Numbered from the stretch's first letter, positions 9,866 to 19,581 are shown. The stretch: DNA of 64,000 nt from Sphingobium chungbukense (GCF_001005725.1 NZ_LBIC01000012.1:124001-188000), one strand, 5' to 3'. Translations and numbers: made by a program. The notes: generated from the sequence alone by a model not told the origin.

Positions 9866-11131
9866 ATGCCGATGCCACCGGGAAACCAGCCGATTGCGCG
9901 TGACGCCATGGCCTATGTGCTGGCGGGCGGGCGCGGCAGCCGGCTTGCGGAACTGACCGACCGGCGCGCCAAGCCCGCCGTGCATTTCGGCGGCAAGGCG
10001 CGGATCATCGACTTTGCCCTCTCCAATGCCCTCAACAGCGGCATCCGCCGCATCGGCGTCGCCACCCAGTACAAGGCGCACTCGCTGATCCGCCACCTCC
10101 AGCGCGGCTGGAACTTCCTGCGGCCCGAACGCAATGAAAGCTTCGACATCCTGCCCGCCAGCCAGCGCGTGTCGGAAAGCCAATGGTATGAGGGCACGGC
10201 CGATGCCGTGTTCCAGAATGTCGACATCATAGAAAGCTATGCGCCGGAATATATGGTCATCCTGGCGGGCGACCATGTCTACAAGATGGACTATGAGCTG
10301 ATGCTCCAGCAGCATGTCGATAGTGGTGCGGACGTCACCGTCGGCTGCATGGAGGTGCCGGTTGCGGAAGCCAGCGGCTTTGGCGTCATGCATGTGGATG
10401 AGCAGGACGTCATCACCGCCTTCGTCGAAAAGCCGAAAAAGCCGCCGCATATACCGGGCAATCCCGGCATGGCGCTGGCATCGATGGGCATCTATGTGTT
10501 CCGCACGGCTTTCCTGATCGAGGAACTGCGCCGCGATGCCGACGACCCGGCAAGCCATCGCGATTTCGGCGGCGACATCATCCCCCATATCGTCAAGCAT
10601 GGCAAAGCCGTCGCCCATCGCTTTTCCAACAGTTGCGTGCGCGCGGAAAGCGAGCCGGTGCCCTATTGGCGGGACGTCGGCACGATCGATGCCTATTGGC
10701 AGGCGAATATCGACCTGACGGACGTGGTGCCCTCGCTCGACCTGTATGACCGGAGCTGGCCGCTCTGGACCTATTCCGAAGTCACGCCGCCCGCGAAATT
10801 CGTGCATAATGAGGAAGGACGGCGCGGTTCCGCGACATCGTCGCTGGTGGCGGGCGGTTGCATCGTGTCGGGATCGTCATTGCATCGCAGCCTGCTCTTT
10901 TCGGGCGTGCGGACGCACAGCTTCTCTTCCGTCACCGAAAGCGTCGTCATGCCCGACTGCGTGATCGGGCGCGGGGCGCGGTTGCACAAATGCGTGCTGG
11001 ATTCGGGCGTGATCATCCCGCCGGGGCTGATCGTGGGCGAGCATCCCGACCATGATGCGCGGCGTTTCCGCCGCACCGACAGCGGCGTGACGCTGATCAC
11101 CCAATATATGATCGAACGGCTGGTGGACTGA
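9866..11131 (+). CDS. glgC: Glucose-1-phosphate adenylyltransferase
   Basis: Makes ADP-glucose, the glycogen synthase substrate, and is usually the allosterically controlled step. The 421-residue protein shows the nucleotidyltransferase signature YVLAGGRGSRLAELTDRRAK at about 15-35, the ILAGDHVYKMDYELML metal-binding stretch, and a left-handed beta-helix C-terminus with SVVMPDCVIGRGARLHKCVL. AAGGAG at 9856-9861 precedes ATG 9866; a second in-frame ATG at 9872 is equally well spaced. It is followed after 20 bp by glgA. Confidence 0.97.
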   Translation: MPMPPGNQPIARDAMAYVLAGGRGSRLAELTDRRAKPAVHFGGKARIIDFALSNALNSGIRRIGVATQYKAHSLIRHLQRGWNFLRPERNESFDILPASQRVSESQWYEGTADAVFQNVDIIESYAPEYMVILAGDHVYKMDYELMLQQHVDSGADVTVGCMEVPVAEASGFGVMHVDEQDVITAFVEKPKKPPHIPGNPGMALASMGIYVFRTAFLIEELRRDADDPASHRDFGGDIIPHIVKHGKAVAHRFSNSCVRAESEPVPYWRDVGTIDAYWQANIDLTDVVPSLDLYDRSWPLWTYSEVTPPAKFVHNEEGRRGSATSSLVAGGCIVSGSSLHRSLLFSGVRTHSFSSVTESVVMPDCVIGRGARLHKCVLDSGVIIPPGLIVGEHPDHDARRFRRTDSGVTLITQYMIERLVD

Positions 11132-11151
11132 TCTTGGGCAAGACGGCTTCG

Positions 11152-12594
11152 ATGCAACTGCTTTCGGTCGCGTCCGAAATCTATCCGCTGATCAAGACCG
11201 GCGGGCTGGCCGATGTGGCGGGCGCATTGCCCGGCGCGCTGGCGGGTCATGATGTCGCCGTGCGGACGCTGGTGCCGGGCTATCCTTCGGTGCTTGCGCG
11301 GCTGGGCAAGGCGAAGGCGGTGCGGCGCTATGACGCGCTGTTCGGCGTGCCGGCCACGGTCCTGGCCGGGAAGGCAGGGGAGCTTGACCTGCTGGTGCTG
11401 GACGCGCCCGATTTCTTCGCGCGCGAGGGCGGACCCTATGGCGACGCGGGCGGCCGGGACTGGACCGACAATTGGAAGCGCTTTGCCGCTTTGTCCCGCG
11501 TGGGTGCCGACATCGCCGCCGAGGGGATAAAGGGCTGGCGGCCGGATCTGGTCCATGCCCATGACTGGCAGGGGGCGATGACCGCCGCCTATATGCGCTT
11601 TGGTCCCGCTCATGCCGTGCCCAGGGTGGTGACGATCCACAACCTGGCTTTTCAGGGCCGGTTCGGCGCGGATATCTTTCCGCATCTGGGCCTGCCGCCC
11701 GAAGCCTGGGGCGTGGATGGCGTCGAATATTATGGCGGCACCGGCTTTCTGAAGGCAGGCCTGGTGTCCGCCGACGCGATCACCACGGTCAGCCCGACCT
11801 ATGCCGACGAAATCCGCTCGCCCGTCCATGGCATGGGGCTGGACGGGCTGATCAACGGCCGCGCCGACCGGCTGCACGGCATATTGAACGGTGTCGACAC
11901 GGCGATCTGGGACCCGGCGACCGATCCGCTGCTGGCGCGGCGATACAGCGTGAGGGCGCTGGGCGGACGCACCGCGAACCGCCGGGCGCTGGAGGCGCAT
12001 TTCGGCCTGGATCGCGACGATGCGCCGCTCTTCATCATCGTCAGCCGCCTGACCTGGCAGAAGGGCATGGATATGGTGATGGGCGCCATCGACCACCTCG
12101 TCGGGCTGGGCGGCAAGCTGGCGGTGCTGGGATCGGGCGATCATCCGCTGGAGGGCGCATTCCTGGCGGCAGCGGACCGGCATCGCGGGCGGGTGGGCGC
12201 GCAGATCGGCTATGACGAGCCACTGTCCCATCTGATGCAGGCGGGCGGCGACGCGATCCTGATCCCGTCGCGCTTCGAGCCTTGCGGGCTGACGCAGCTT
12301 TACGGGTTGCGCTATGGCTGCGTGCCGGTGGTGGCGCGGGTCGGTGGCCTGGCCGATACGGTGATCGACGCCAACGAGGCAGCGGTCGGTGCGGGCGTGG
12401 CGACCGGCCTGGTCTTTGCGCCGTCCGATCCGCTGGCGCTGCATGGCGCGATTGCACGGACCATCCGGCTGCACGCCTCAAGGCCCGATTGGCAGGCGAT
12501 GCAGCGGTCGGGCATGCGCGCCGACTTTTCCTGGACCCACAGTGCGGCGCGCTATGCCGAACTGTTCCGGGCGCTCGTGCAAGAGGCGGTATGA
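11152..12594 (+). CDS. glgA: Glycogen synthase (ADP-glucose type)
   Basis: A GT5 glucosyltransferase adding glucose from ADP-glucose to glycogen. It shows the ADP-glucose-binding motif KTGGLADVAGALPGAL near the N-terminus, HDWQGAMTAAYMRFGPAHAV and the C-terminal FEPCGLTQLYGLRYGCVPVV. The start is debatable. ATG 11152 gives MQLLSVASEIYPLIKTGGL, which lines up with the family N-terminus, whereas an in-frame TTG at 11134 would add six residues just 2 bp after the glgC stop. The stop overlaps the glgX start as ATGA. Confidence 0.95.
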   Translation: MQLLSVASEIYPLIKTGGLADVAGALPGALAGHDVAVRTLVPGYPSVLARLGKAKAVRRYDALFGVPATVLAGKAGELDLLVLDAPDFFAREGGPYGDAGGRDWTDNWKRFAALSRVGADIAAEGIKGWRPDLVHAHDWQGAMTAAYMRFGPAHAVPRVVTIHNLAFQGRFGADIFPHLGLPPEAWGVDGVEYYGGTGFLKAGLVSADAITTVSPTYADEIRSPVHGMGLDGLINGRADRLHGILNGVDTAIWDPATDPLLARRYSVRALGGRTANRRALEAHFGLDRDDAPLFIIVSRLTWQKGMDMVMGAIDHLVGLGGKLAVLGSGDHPLEGAFLAAADRHRGRVGAQIGYDEPLSHLMQAGGDAILIPSRFEPCGLTQLYGLRYGCVPVVARVGGLADTVIDANEAAVGAGVATGLVFAPSDPLALHGAIARTIRLHASRPDWQAMQRSGMRADFSWTHSAARYAELFRALVQEAV

Positions 12595-14471
12595 GCCGGC
12601 ACGCGCTGGGCCCCGAAATCCACGCGCAGGGAACCCGTTTCCACGTCCATTCGCCCGATGCGGACCGGCTTTGGCTATGCCTGTTCGATGCGGAAGATCG
12701 CGAGACCCGCCTGCCGATGGCGCGGGACGGCAAGCATGCCTGGTCCCTGGACGTGCCGGGTGCGGGCGAGGGCACGCGTTACGGCATTCGGGTGGACGGA
12801 GCCTATGATCCCGGCGCGGGGCTGTGGTTCGATCCCGACAAATTGCTGCTCGATCCCTATGCGGCGGCGATCGACCGGGCATTCGTTTACGATCCCGCTC
12901 TCGCCGCGCCGCGAGGAGAGGGCGCCGATACCGCCCCGCTGATGCCCAAGGGCGTGGTGACGGCGCCGCTTCCGCCTGTCGCCGCCGCGCCGCCATTATT
13001 TCGTCCCGGCGGGCTGATCTACGAAGTGCAGGTCCGCGGCTTCACCATGCTGCATCCCGACATTCCCGAAACGCAGCGCGGGACGATCGCGGCGCTGGGT
13101 CATCCCGCGGTGATCGACCATCTGCGCCGCCTGCATGTGTCGGCCGTCGAACTGATGCCGGTGAACGCCTGGATCGATGAGCGGCATCTGGGGCCGCTCG
13201 GCCTGCGCAACGCCTGGGGCTATAATCCGGTCGGCTGGTTCGCGCTCGATCCCCGGCTGGCGCCCGGCGGCATGGCGGAACTGCGCGGTGCGGTGGCGGC
13301 ACTGCATGAGGCGGGGATCGGTGTGATCCTCGACATGGTCTATAATCATGACGGGGAAAGCGATGCGTGGGGCCCGACATTGTCGCTGCGCGGCCTCGAT
13401 GCCCGGAGCTATTTCCGGCATGAGCCCGATGGCCGCCTGATCAACGATATGGGAACGGGGAACAGCATCGACTGCAACCATCCGCTCACCCAAAGGCTCA
13501 TCCTGGACTCGCTCCGTCATTTCGTGAGCGCGGCGGGGGTGGACGGTTTTCGCTTCGATCTCGCCCCAGCGCTGGGACGCTTGCCGACGGGCTTCGATCC
13601 AGAGGCGCCGCTGCTGCAAGCGATGCGCGCGGACCCGCTGCTTTCCGACCGGATACTGATCGCGGAGCCATGGGATATCGGCCCCGGCGGTTATCAACTC
13701 GGCCGTTTCGATGAGGGCTGGCTGGAATGGAATGATCGCTATCGCGACGATCTGCGGCGTTTCTGGCGCGGCGACCGCTGCACGCTGGGCTCGCTGGCGA
13801 CGCGCCTTGCGGGGTCTTCGGACATATTCGGCGAAGGCTCCAGGACCCGCACCGTCAATTTCCTGGCCGCCCATGACGGTTTCACGCTGGCCGATGTGAC
13901 GGCCTATGCGCACCGCCACAATGAAGCCAATGGCGAGCAGAACCGCGACGGCCATGGCGAGAATTTCAGTTGGAACAACGGCGTCGAGGGGGCGAGCGCC
14001 AATCCGGCGATCCAGGCCGCGCGGCGCCGGGACATCAAGGCCTTGCTGGGCACCCTGTTCTGCTCGCGCGGCACGATCATGCTGACGGCTGGGGACGAGT
14101 TCGGCCGCTCGCAGCAGGGGAACAACAATGCCTATGCGCAGGACAATGCGATCGGCTGGGTCGATTGGACCGGACGCGACCGGGAGATGGAAGCCTATGC
14201 CTTCGCGCTGGCGGCCCTGCGGGCGTCGCAACCGGACCTTCAGGATGTGGGCTGGCTGACCCCGGGGGACGTCGAATGGCTCGATGAACAAGGGCAACCC
14301 CTGACCGTCGCGCAATGGGAAGATCCGGACCGTCGCTGCCTGGCCATGCGGTTCCGCCGATCGGGCCTTGCCATTTTCGTCAACGGTGACGATCGGCCCC
14401 GATCCTTCGGTGGGGTCAGCGTCCCGGCCCGGACGGTCCTACCCATCCCGGCGGATCAGGCGACGGCTTAG
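12591..14471 (+). CDS. glgX: Glycogen debranching enzyme
   Basis: Cleaves alpha-1,6 branches of phosphorylase-trimmed glycogen. The 626-residue protein has a CBM48-like N-terminus (GTRFHVHSPDADRLWLCLFD) and a GH13 isoamylase-type barrel. Visible motifs are GVILDMVYNHDGESDAWGPT, GVDGFRFDLAPALGRLPTGF with the nucleophile aspartate, RILIAEPWDIGPGGYQLGRF and the FLAAHDGFTLADVTAYAHRH motif. The start ATG 12591 overlaps the glgA stop. It is the last gene of the operon; no U-tailed hairpin was seen directly after it. Confidence 0.95.
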   Translation: MSRHALGPEIHAQGTRFHVHSPDADRLWLCLFDAEDRETRLPMARDGKHAWSLDVPGAGEGTRYGIRVDGAYDPGAGLWFDPDKLLLDPYAAAIDRAFVYDPALAAPRGEGADTAPLMPKGVVTAPLPPVAAAPPLFRPGGLIYEVQVRGFTMLHPDIPETQRGTIAALGHPAVIDHLRRLHVSAVELMPVNAWIDERHLGPLGLRNAWGYNPVGWFALDPRLAPGGMAELRGAVAALHEAGIGVILDMVYNHDGESDAWGPTLSLRGLDARSYFRHEPDGRLINDMGTGNSIDCNHPLTQRLILDSLRHFVSAAGVDGFRFDLAPALGRLPTGFDPEAPLLQAMRADPLLSDRILIAEPWDIGPGGYQLGRFDEGWLEWNDRYRDDLRRFWRGDRCTLGSLATRLAGSSDIFGEGSRTRTVNFLAAHDGFTLADVTAYAHRHNEANGEQNRDGHGENFSWNNGVEGASANPAIQAARRRDIKALLGTLFCSRGTIMLTAGDEFGRSQQGNNNAYAQDNAIGWVDWTGRDREMEAYAFALAALRASQPDLQDVGWLTPGDVEWLDEQGQPLTVAQWEDPDRRCLAMRFRRSGLAIFVNGDDRPRSFGGVSVPARTVLPIPADQATA

Positions 14472-14492
14472 CCGTTATTCGCGTGAAAGGGA

Positions 14493-14822
14493 TCAGTTAC
14501 GCAATGCCGCGGCGTTCATGGCATCGGTTCGCGCCTTGCTCAAACAACGCTTGAAATCGGCGGGCTGCCGCAAGCCGTTCATGCCTTCATAGCCACAGGC
14601 CTGCCGGGCCGCGATCATGATCCTTCGATCAAGCGCCGCGCGTCCATCCGCACTGGAAAGTGGAAGGTCCGCCGTTTCCACGGCCACGGATCGCGTCACC
14701 GTTCCGCTGGCGGCATCATATGCCACCATGATGCCGGTATCGGCATGAGCCAATGAGGGCAGGGTAGTGCTTGCCAAGGCGACGAGAAGCACGGCCCTGG
14801 CGGGGCGAGGAAAATCGGGCAT
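14493..14822 (-). CDS. UrcA family protein
   Basis: A 109-residue exported protein. A signal peptide (residues 1-26, ending SLAHA) is followed by the UrcA pattern: SVAVETADLPLSSADGRAAL, then RRIMIAARQACGYEG with one cysteine and FKRCLSKARTDAMNAAA with the second, probably forming a disulfide. The family is common in sphingomonads and caulobacters and has no known function. It converges on glgX with 21 bp between the stops. Confidence 0.8.
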   Translation of the reverse strand: MPDFPRPARAVLLVALASTTLPSLAHADTGIMVAYDAASGTVTRSVAVETADLPLSSADGRAALDRRIMIAARQACGYEGMNGLRQPADFKRCLSKARTDAMNAAALRN

Positions 14823-15036
14823 GGCATCCTCCTGTATCGGGTTCGGCCTTTGGCCGATCCTCCGGTGCCGGCGGGGCCGCCGGCGCTACTGTGAAGTGGA
14901 GATTCCATCTCCTTTTTTCAACGCGTGCCGCCTTCCGGGATGACCGCAGGCGCCGGGAGAGGAATGCGCCAGAATGCACAGGGAACCAGATTGCCGGTTA
15001 AGCCGTTCATCTTCCAGCAAGAATTGGAGAGGGGCG

Positions 15037-15144
15037 ATGAATGACTCCATCAAGCCGCCAGCCATGATGGGCATTGCCTTCGGGCTGCTGCTGTCGATCG
15101 ACCTGTGGTGCTGCGCGGCACTTGTGGTGAAGGCGCTGCTTTGA
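15037..15144 (+). CDS. Small single-span membrane peptide (35 aa)
   Basis: A short frame starting MNDSIKPPAMMGIAFGLLLS and ending in a hydrophobic segment with W-C-C (residues about 10-32). A good ribosome site, GGAGAGGGG at 15026-15034, precedes ATG 15037, and the composition is that of one transmembrane helix. No family is recognised. It lies alone between UrcA and the TonB receptor. The call rests on the ribosome site and hydrophobic profile only. Confidence 0.45.
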   Translation: MNDSIKPPAMMGIAFGLLLSIDLWCCAALVVKALL

Positions 15145-15202
15145 TCGCCGCGCCCGACATCCTGATCGATCAAGAATAAATCGTTACGGATTGAGAATCA
15201 TG

Positions 15203-15214
15203 CATTGGCCAATG
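15203..15214. promoter_or_regulatory. Perfect 12-bp palindrome upstream of TonB receptor
   Basis: CATTGGCCAATG is self-complementary and lies 168 bp before the receptor start at 15382, in otherwise non-coding DNA. It could be an operator for the receptor/dipeptidase pair; no regulator is encoded beside it. Confidence 0.3.
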
Positions 15215-15381
15215 GCGGATTTTCGCGGTCATTTCGTTTCACAAGAAAACTGAGGAACCGGCTGGGCGTGGGGATGCGCCTGGCCTGATTGTCTTGTGGA
15301 GAGATGCGGTGCCGCGTGCTGTGCACATGGTTCCTGCCTGAAGGGCCCATGACCCCGAAAGGGGCAAATAGGGGACCGTTT

Positions 15382-17748
15382 ATGCAGAATTTCTCATCCG
15401 TTCGTCGTGCCGCCTTGCTGCTTTCCTGCTGCATCGGCGCTGTATCGTCCCATGCCTGGGCCCAGGAGCCGGATACGGAAGACGCCGGCACGATCACCGT
15501 CACCGGGCGCCGCATCTCTCAATCGGCAGAGGCAATCGGCGAGGACAAGGTCAGCAACGTCGTCGCGATCACGCGCGAAGCGCTGCTGTCGGCGCCGTCG
15601 GGCATTTCGGGCCTGAAGATGCTGGAGCAGTTGCCCGGCTTCAACGTGCAGACCGACGGCGCGCTCGGCCTCTATGAATTCGGCAACAGCGTCCAGACCC
15701 GCGCCTTCAACCTGGACCAGATCGGTTTCGTGGTCGATGGCATCCCGACCGGGCGCAGCGACGCCTTCGGCGGCAGCCCGGTGTTCCGCTATGTCGACAA
15801 TGAAAATCTGGGCGTGGTGGAGGCCGCGGTCGGCGCGGGCGATGTCGGCTTGCCCAGCTATTCGACGCTGGGGCCGGTGGTGCAGTATAACAGCATCGCG
15901 CCGCAGGACGAGATGGGCCTGTTCGTGTCGCAGAGCTTCGGCGATTTCGGCATGAAGCGCACCTTCATCCGTGCCAGCACCGGACGGGTCGGCCCGTTCA
16001 AGGCCTATGTCAGCCGCACCAAGCTGAACAGCGACCTGTGGCGCGGCCCGGGATCGGTCGATCGCGAACATTGGGAAGGGCAGATCCACGCCGATCTGGG
16101 CGGCGATAGCTGGGCGCGGTTCAAATTCGTGTCGAACGATTTCTTCGACTATGACTCGCCGACCATTTCCCGCGGCCAATATAATTGCACGGTGAAAAGC
16201 GTGGCCGGCGCCTGCGGTCGCGATTTCGCCTATATAGAAAATGTGCCGAACACGACGCCCGGCTTCGCGCCGACGACCGCAGGCGTCTATTATTCCAACG
16301 CCAATTATGCGCAGGTCTACAACCTCGCCATCAACGTGCGGAAGGACAAGCTCTACGGCGCCACCTTCCATGCGGGCATCGCGGACGGCGTGTGGGCTGA
16401 ATCGACGCTATATTGGGAGGACAAGGGCGGTTACGGCGTGTCGCCCGACACCTATTCCAACTCCCTGACCCGCTACAATGCCGAGGTCGCGGTCGGCCTG
16501 CCGGTCACGCGGCCCAAGGGGATCGAGTTCGGCCGGTCCGGCGTGGGCGGCGACCGCTACGGCATCACCACCAAGCTGCACTGGGAAATGGGCGCCAACA
16601 CGGTCGAGGCGGGCGTCTGGGCGGAAGTCGACAAATATCACCGCACCCAGGCCCGCTACAACACGGTCGACGGTGCGCCCGACAGCGCGCCCAATCTCAA
16701 TGAACTCGTCTATCTGCGCCGCGACTATCGTTCGAAGCGCGACACGATGCAGATCTTCCTGAAGGACACGCTGAAGCTGGCGGACGAGCGGCTGGTGCTG
16801 GACTTCGGTTTCAAGGGGTTGATGCTCGACTATCGCTATAATGGCTATCGCGACTTTGACGATTATTACCGGATGGTCGGCGGCGTGGCGCGTCCGGGCT
16901 ATGGCCAGAGCATCAATACCGCCCATTACAAGGACATGTTCCTGCCGATGGCGGGCCTGCTCTACAAGATCGACGAGCGCACGCAGGTCTTCGCCTCCTA
17001 TGCCGAGAATATGGCGCTGCCCAAGGGGATGGACGACATCTACTCCGTCATCCGTCCCGGCGGCCTGCGCGTGCCGCAGCCGGATGCGGAACGCTCGCAG
17101 AATATGGAAATCGGCATCCGCACCAATCAGGGGCAGCTCTACGCCTCGCTCGCGGGCTTCTACACCAAGTTCAAGAACCGCATCCAGTCGATCACGACGA
17201 TCCTGCCCGGCAGCGGCGGCGCGGCGACCGAGACCTTCTATCAGAATGTCGGGCGGGTGCGCTCCTATGGTGCGGAATTCAGCGGCACCTACAAGCCGTC
17301 CTTCCTGAACGGGCTGGCCTATGGCAACCTCAACGTCACCTACAACAATGCCAAGTTCCAGGACGACATTCCGGCCGCCACGCCGATCCTGATCGCGGAC
17401 AAATATATTCCCGACAGCGCCAAATGGATCGTCAGCGGCGGCGTGACGATCGAACCGGCAAGCTGGCTGGTCGCCAACATATCGGGCAAATATACCGGCA
17501 AGCGCTGGTCGACCTTCACCAATCAGGCGGGGTCGAGCGTACCGGGCTTCACCGTGTTCAACGCCTATGTCGACATCGGCGACGGCTGGAGCTTCGGCCC
17601 GGTCAAGAGCGTCAAGGCGCGCTTCAATATCGACAATCTTTTCGACAAGGACAGATTGTCCTACATCTCCTCCTCGGTGACGGGCGACGGCTTCTTCCGG
17701 CCGCTTTCGCCGCGCACGTTCCAGTTCACTATTTCGGGCGAGATTTGA
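15382..17748 (+). CDS. TonB-dependent receptor
   Basis: A 788-residue outer-membrane receptor without an STN domain. The signal peptide MQNFSSVRRAALLLSCCIGA ends near AWAQ. A TonB-box-like segment GTITVTGRR follows, then a plug domain with GISGLKMLEQLPGFNVQTDG and a barrel finishing in FRPLSPRTFQFTISGEI with a terminal hydrophobic residue. ATG 15382 is taken because it begins the signal peptide; upstream in-frame ATGs at 15289 and 15349 do not. The stop overlaps the start of a dipeptidase gene by one base (TGATG), so the two proteins probably act together, for example import and cleavage of a peptide-like ligand. Confidence 0.92.
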   Translation: MQNFSSVRRAALLLSCCIGAVSSHAWAQEPDTEDAGTITVTGRRISQSAEAIGEDKVSNVVAITREALLSAPSGISGLKMLEQLPGFNVQTDGALGLYEFGNSVQTRAFNLDQIGFVVDGIPTGRSDAFGGSPVFRYVDNENLGVVEAAVGAGDVGLPSYSTLGPVVQYNSIAPQDEMGLFVSQSFGDFGMKRTFIRASTGRVGPFKAYVSRTKLNSDLWRGPGSVDREHWEGQIHADLGGDSWARFKFVSNDFFDYDSPTISRGQYNCTVKSVAGACGRDFAYIENVPNTTPGFAPTTAGVYYSNANYAQVYNLAINVRKDKLYGATFHAGIADGVWAESTLYWEDKGGYGVSPDTYSNSLTRYNAEVAVGLPVTRPKGIEFGRSGVGGDRYGITTKLHWEMGANTVEAGVWAEVDKYHRTQARYNTVDGAPDSAPNLNELVYLRRDYRSKRDTMQIFLKDTLKLADERLVLDFGFKGLMLDYRYNGYRDFDDYYRMVGGVARPGYGQSINTAHYKDMFLPMAGLLYKIDERTQVFASYAENMALPKGMDDIYSVIRPGGLRVPQPDAERSQNMEIGIRTNQGQLYASLAGFYTKFKNRIQSITTILPGSGGAATETFYQNVGRVRSYGAEFSGTYKPSFLNGLAYGNLNVTYNNAKFQDDIPAATPILIADKYIPDSAKWIVSGGVTIEPASWLVANISGKYTGKRWSTFTNQAGSSVPGFTVFNAYVDIGDGWSFGPVKSVKARFNIDNLFDKDRLSYISSSVTGDGFFRPLSPRTFQFTISGEI

Positions 17749-18971
17749 TGCGATTGACACTGATGATGGGGGCAGCGTGGGTCGCGCTGCTCCCCGCCGC
17801 GGCACAGGCGCAGGAGGTGCCGAAGAAGGTCTATCAGCTTCACCAGAGATTGTTGACGCTCGACAGCCATCTCGACACGCCCGCCTCGCTCGACCTGCCC
17901 GGTTGGTCGATCGAGGAGGAACATGGCGTCCACACCGACTATACCCAGGTCGACCTGCCACGCATGAAGAAGGGCGGCCTCGACGGCGGTTTCTTTGCGA
18001 TCTACACGCCGCAGGGGCCGCTGACGGAGGAGGGCTTCCGCAAATCGCGCGACTTCGCGCTGCTGCGCGGCGTCTCGATCCGGGAGATGGTGGCGGCGGA
18101 CCCGGCCAATTTCACGCTGGCGCTGGAGGCGAAGGATGCCGCGCCGATTGCGGCGTCGGGCAAGCGGGTCGTCTATATGTCGATCGAGAACGCCTATCCG
18201 CTGGGCGAGGACGTGTCGCTGCTCAAGACCTTCTACGACATGGGCGTGCGGGTGTCGGGCTTTGCCCATTTCGCGCACAACCAGTTCGCCGACAGCTCCA
18301 CCGATCCGTCGAAGAAGCCGCGCTATGGCGGCCTCAGCCCGCTGGGCAAGGAATTGCTGAAGGAGATGAACCGGCTCGGCATCGTGCCGGACGCGTCGCA
18401 CAGCAGCGATCAGGTGCTGGACGATCTGCTGGCGCTTTCCACTTCGCCGGTCCTGCTGACCCATTCGGGTTGCAAGGCGGTCTACGACCATCCCCGCAAC
18501 ATCGACGACGATCATCTGAAGGCGCTGGCGGCCAAGGGTGGGGTGATCCAGATAAACGCCTTTGGCGCCTATCTGCGTGCGTCGAAGCCCAATCCGCAAC
18601 GGCAGCAAGCGTTGCAGGCGCTGTTCGGCCAGTTGCGCGAGGACGCCAAATTGTCTCCGGAAAAACGCGCCGAACTGCTGGCGAAGCGGCAGGAGATCGA
18701 CCGGCTCTATCCCGAGACGGACCGGGCGACCTTCGACGATTTCATGGCCCATATGCTCCATGCCCTGAAGGTGGTGGGCCCCGACCATGTGGGCATCGGC
18801 GCCGATTGGGACGGCGGCGGCGGCGTCGTCGGCCTGGAGGATGTGCTCGACCTGCCCAAGATCACGGCTGCCTTGCTGAAGGCAGGGTATAGCGAGGCGG
18901 ATGTACAGAAGATCTGGTCGGGCAATGTCCTGCGGATACTGGCTGCCGCGGAAGCCGCAAAGGGGAAATAG
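17748..18971 (+). CDS. Membrane dipeptidase (peptidase family M19)
   Basis: A zinc dipeptidase of 407 residues with a signal peptide (MRLTLMMGAAWVALLPAAAQ, cleavage about AQA), so periplasmic. Metal-ligand motifs are visible in order: H-L-D in LDSHLDTPASLDLP, the bridging glutamate in VVYMSIENAYPLG, and histidines in VPDASHSSDQVLDD and VLLTHSGCKAVYDHPRNID. The C-terminus has HVGIGADWDGGGGVVGLEDV, typical of renal dipeptidase homologues. It is translationally coupled to the receptor upstream, which suggests hydrolysis of the imported compound. Confidence 0.93.
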   Translation: MRLTLMMGAAWVALLPAAAQAQEVPKKVYQLHQRLLTLDSHLDTPASLDLPGWSIEEEHGVHTDYTQVDLPRMKKGGLDGGFFAIYTPQGPLTEEGFRKSRDFALLRGVSIREMVAADPANFTLALEAKDAAPIAASGKRVVYMSIENAYPLGEDVSLLKTFYDMGVRVSGFAHFAHNQFADSSTDPSKKPRYGGLSPLGKELLKEMNRLGIVPDASHSSDQVLDDLLALSTSPVLLTHSGCKAVYDHPRNIDDDHLKALAAKGGVIQINAFGAYLRASKPNPQRQQALQALFGQLREDAKLSPEKRAELLAKRQEIDRLYPETDRATFDDFMAHMLHALKVVGPDHVGIGADWDGGGGVVGLEDVLDLPKITAALLKAGYSEADVQKIWSGNVLRILAAAEAAKGK

Positions 18972-19110
18972 GAGGCCGTGTACAGCGCGTCGCCTGCCCC
19001 CATGTGCGAGGTATGCGGGCGGGCGTGGCGCTGATCGTTTCGTTCATCCAACGATATATTGTCATGATGAAAGCCGCTGCTAGATTTCCCGCAAAATAAG
19101 GGAGAGGGTC

Positions 19111-19236
19111 GTGGCTAAATTGGTCAGGCGCGCATTGCGTGCGCTCAATCGTCGGCGCTATATCCGTCAGCGCCTCGAGCAAATCCGGCAGGAAAGCTGC
19201 GTTTCCGACAGCGGGGCGTTCACCGTCAAGACCTGA
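19111..19236 (+). CDS. Short basic protein (41 aa), hypothetical
   Basis: GTG 19111 follows a good GGAGAGGG at 19101-19108 and opens a 41-codon frame rich in arginine (VRRALRALNRRRYIRQRLEQ) ending at TGA 19234-19236. It resembles a small amphipathic basic helix. No family is recognised. The last codons overlap the end of the convergent DUF5818 gene by 11 bp. Confidence 0.35.
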   Translation: MAKLVRRALRALNRRRYIRQRLEQIRQESCVSDSGAFTVKT

Positions 19237-19513
19237 GGCGTTCCATATGGGGCGTGTAAAACGCCCGCAAGCGTTCGAGGATTCGCGACGGTCGCGGTTT
19301 GTCTGCCCGCCAAATGCGATCAACGTCCAACAGGTTGAAATCTGATCGGATGCCTTCCGCGGTAACTTCATGGCCGATCAGGTGCCCGGTTCGGCGGAAA
19401 AGGGGCATATCAAGGAACCAATAGCCGCCGCCCTCCACGGTCAGGACATGAAGACGGTTGCGCTCGTCCCAGTTTAAAATGCCGGTGACGATATGGCGGG
19501 TACCCCTCGGCAT
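19226..19513 (-). CDS. DUF5818 domain-containing protein
   Basis: A 95-residue protein starting MPRGTRHIVTGILNWDERNR, then a compact beta-rich domain with VEGGGYWFLDMPLFRRTGHL and VTAEGIRSDFNLLDVDRIWR. This pattern, in which a glycine-rich strand is followed by a VxGxRxxFxLLDVxRI ending, is the DUF5818 family frequent in sphingomonads; its function is unknown. It is a single gene. Confidence 0.7.
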   Translation of the reverse strand: MPRGTRHIVTGILNWDERNRLHVLTVEGGGYWFLDMPLFRRTGHLIGHEVTAEGIRSDFNLLDVDRIWRADKPRPSRILERLRAFYTPHMERLRS

Positions 19514-19581
19514 TCCACATCTCCCTACAAAGCCGGTGCGGTGCGCCCCCGCATGGCTTCACATCTGATCCCTTGGCGATC

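Noticed and set aside
16408..17961. 517-codon minus-strand frame opposite the TonB receptor at 15382
   Set aside because: Shadow of the receptor gene; no family likeness and no start context.
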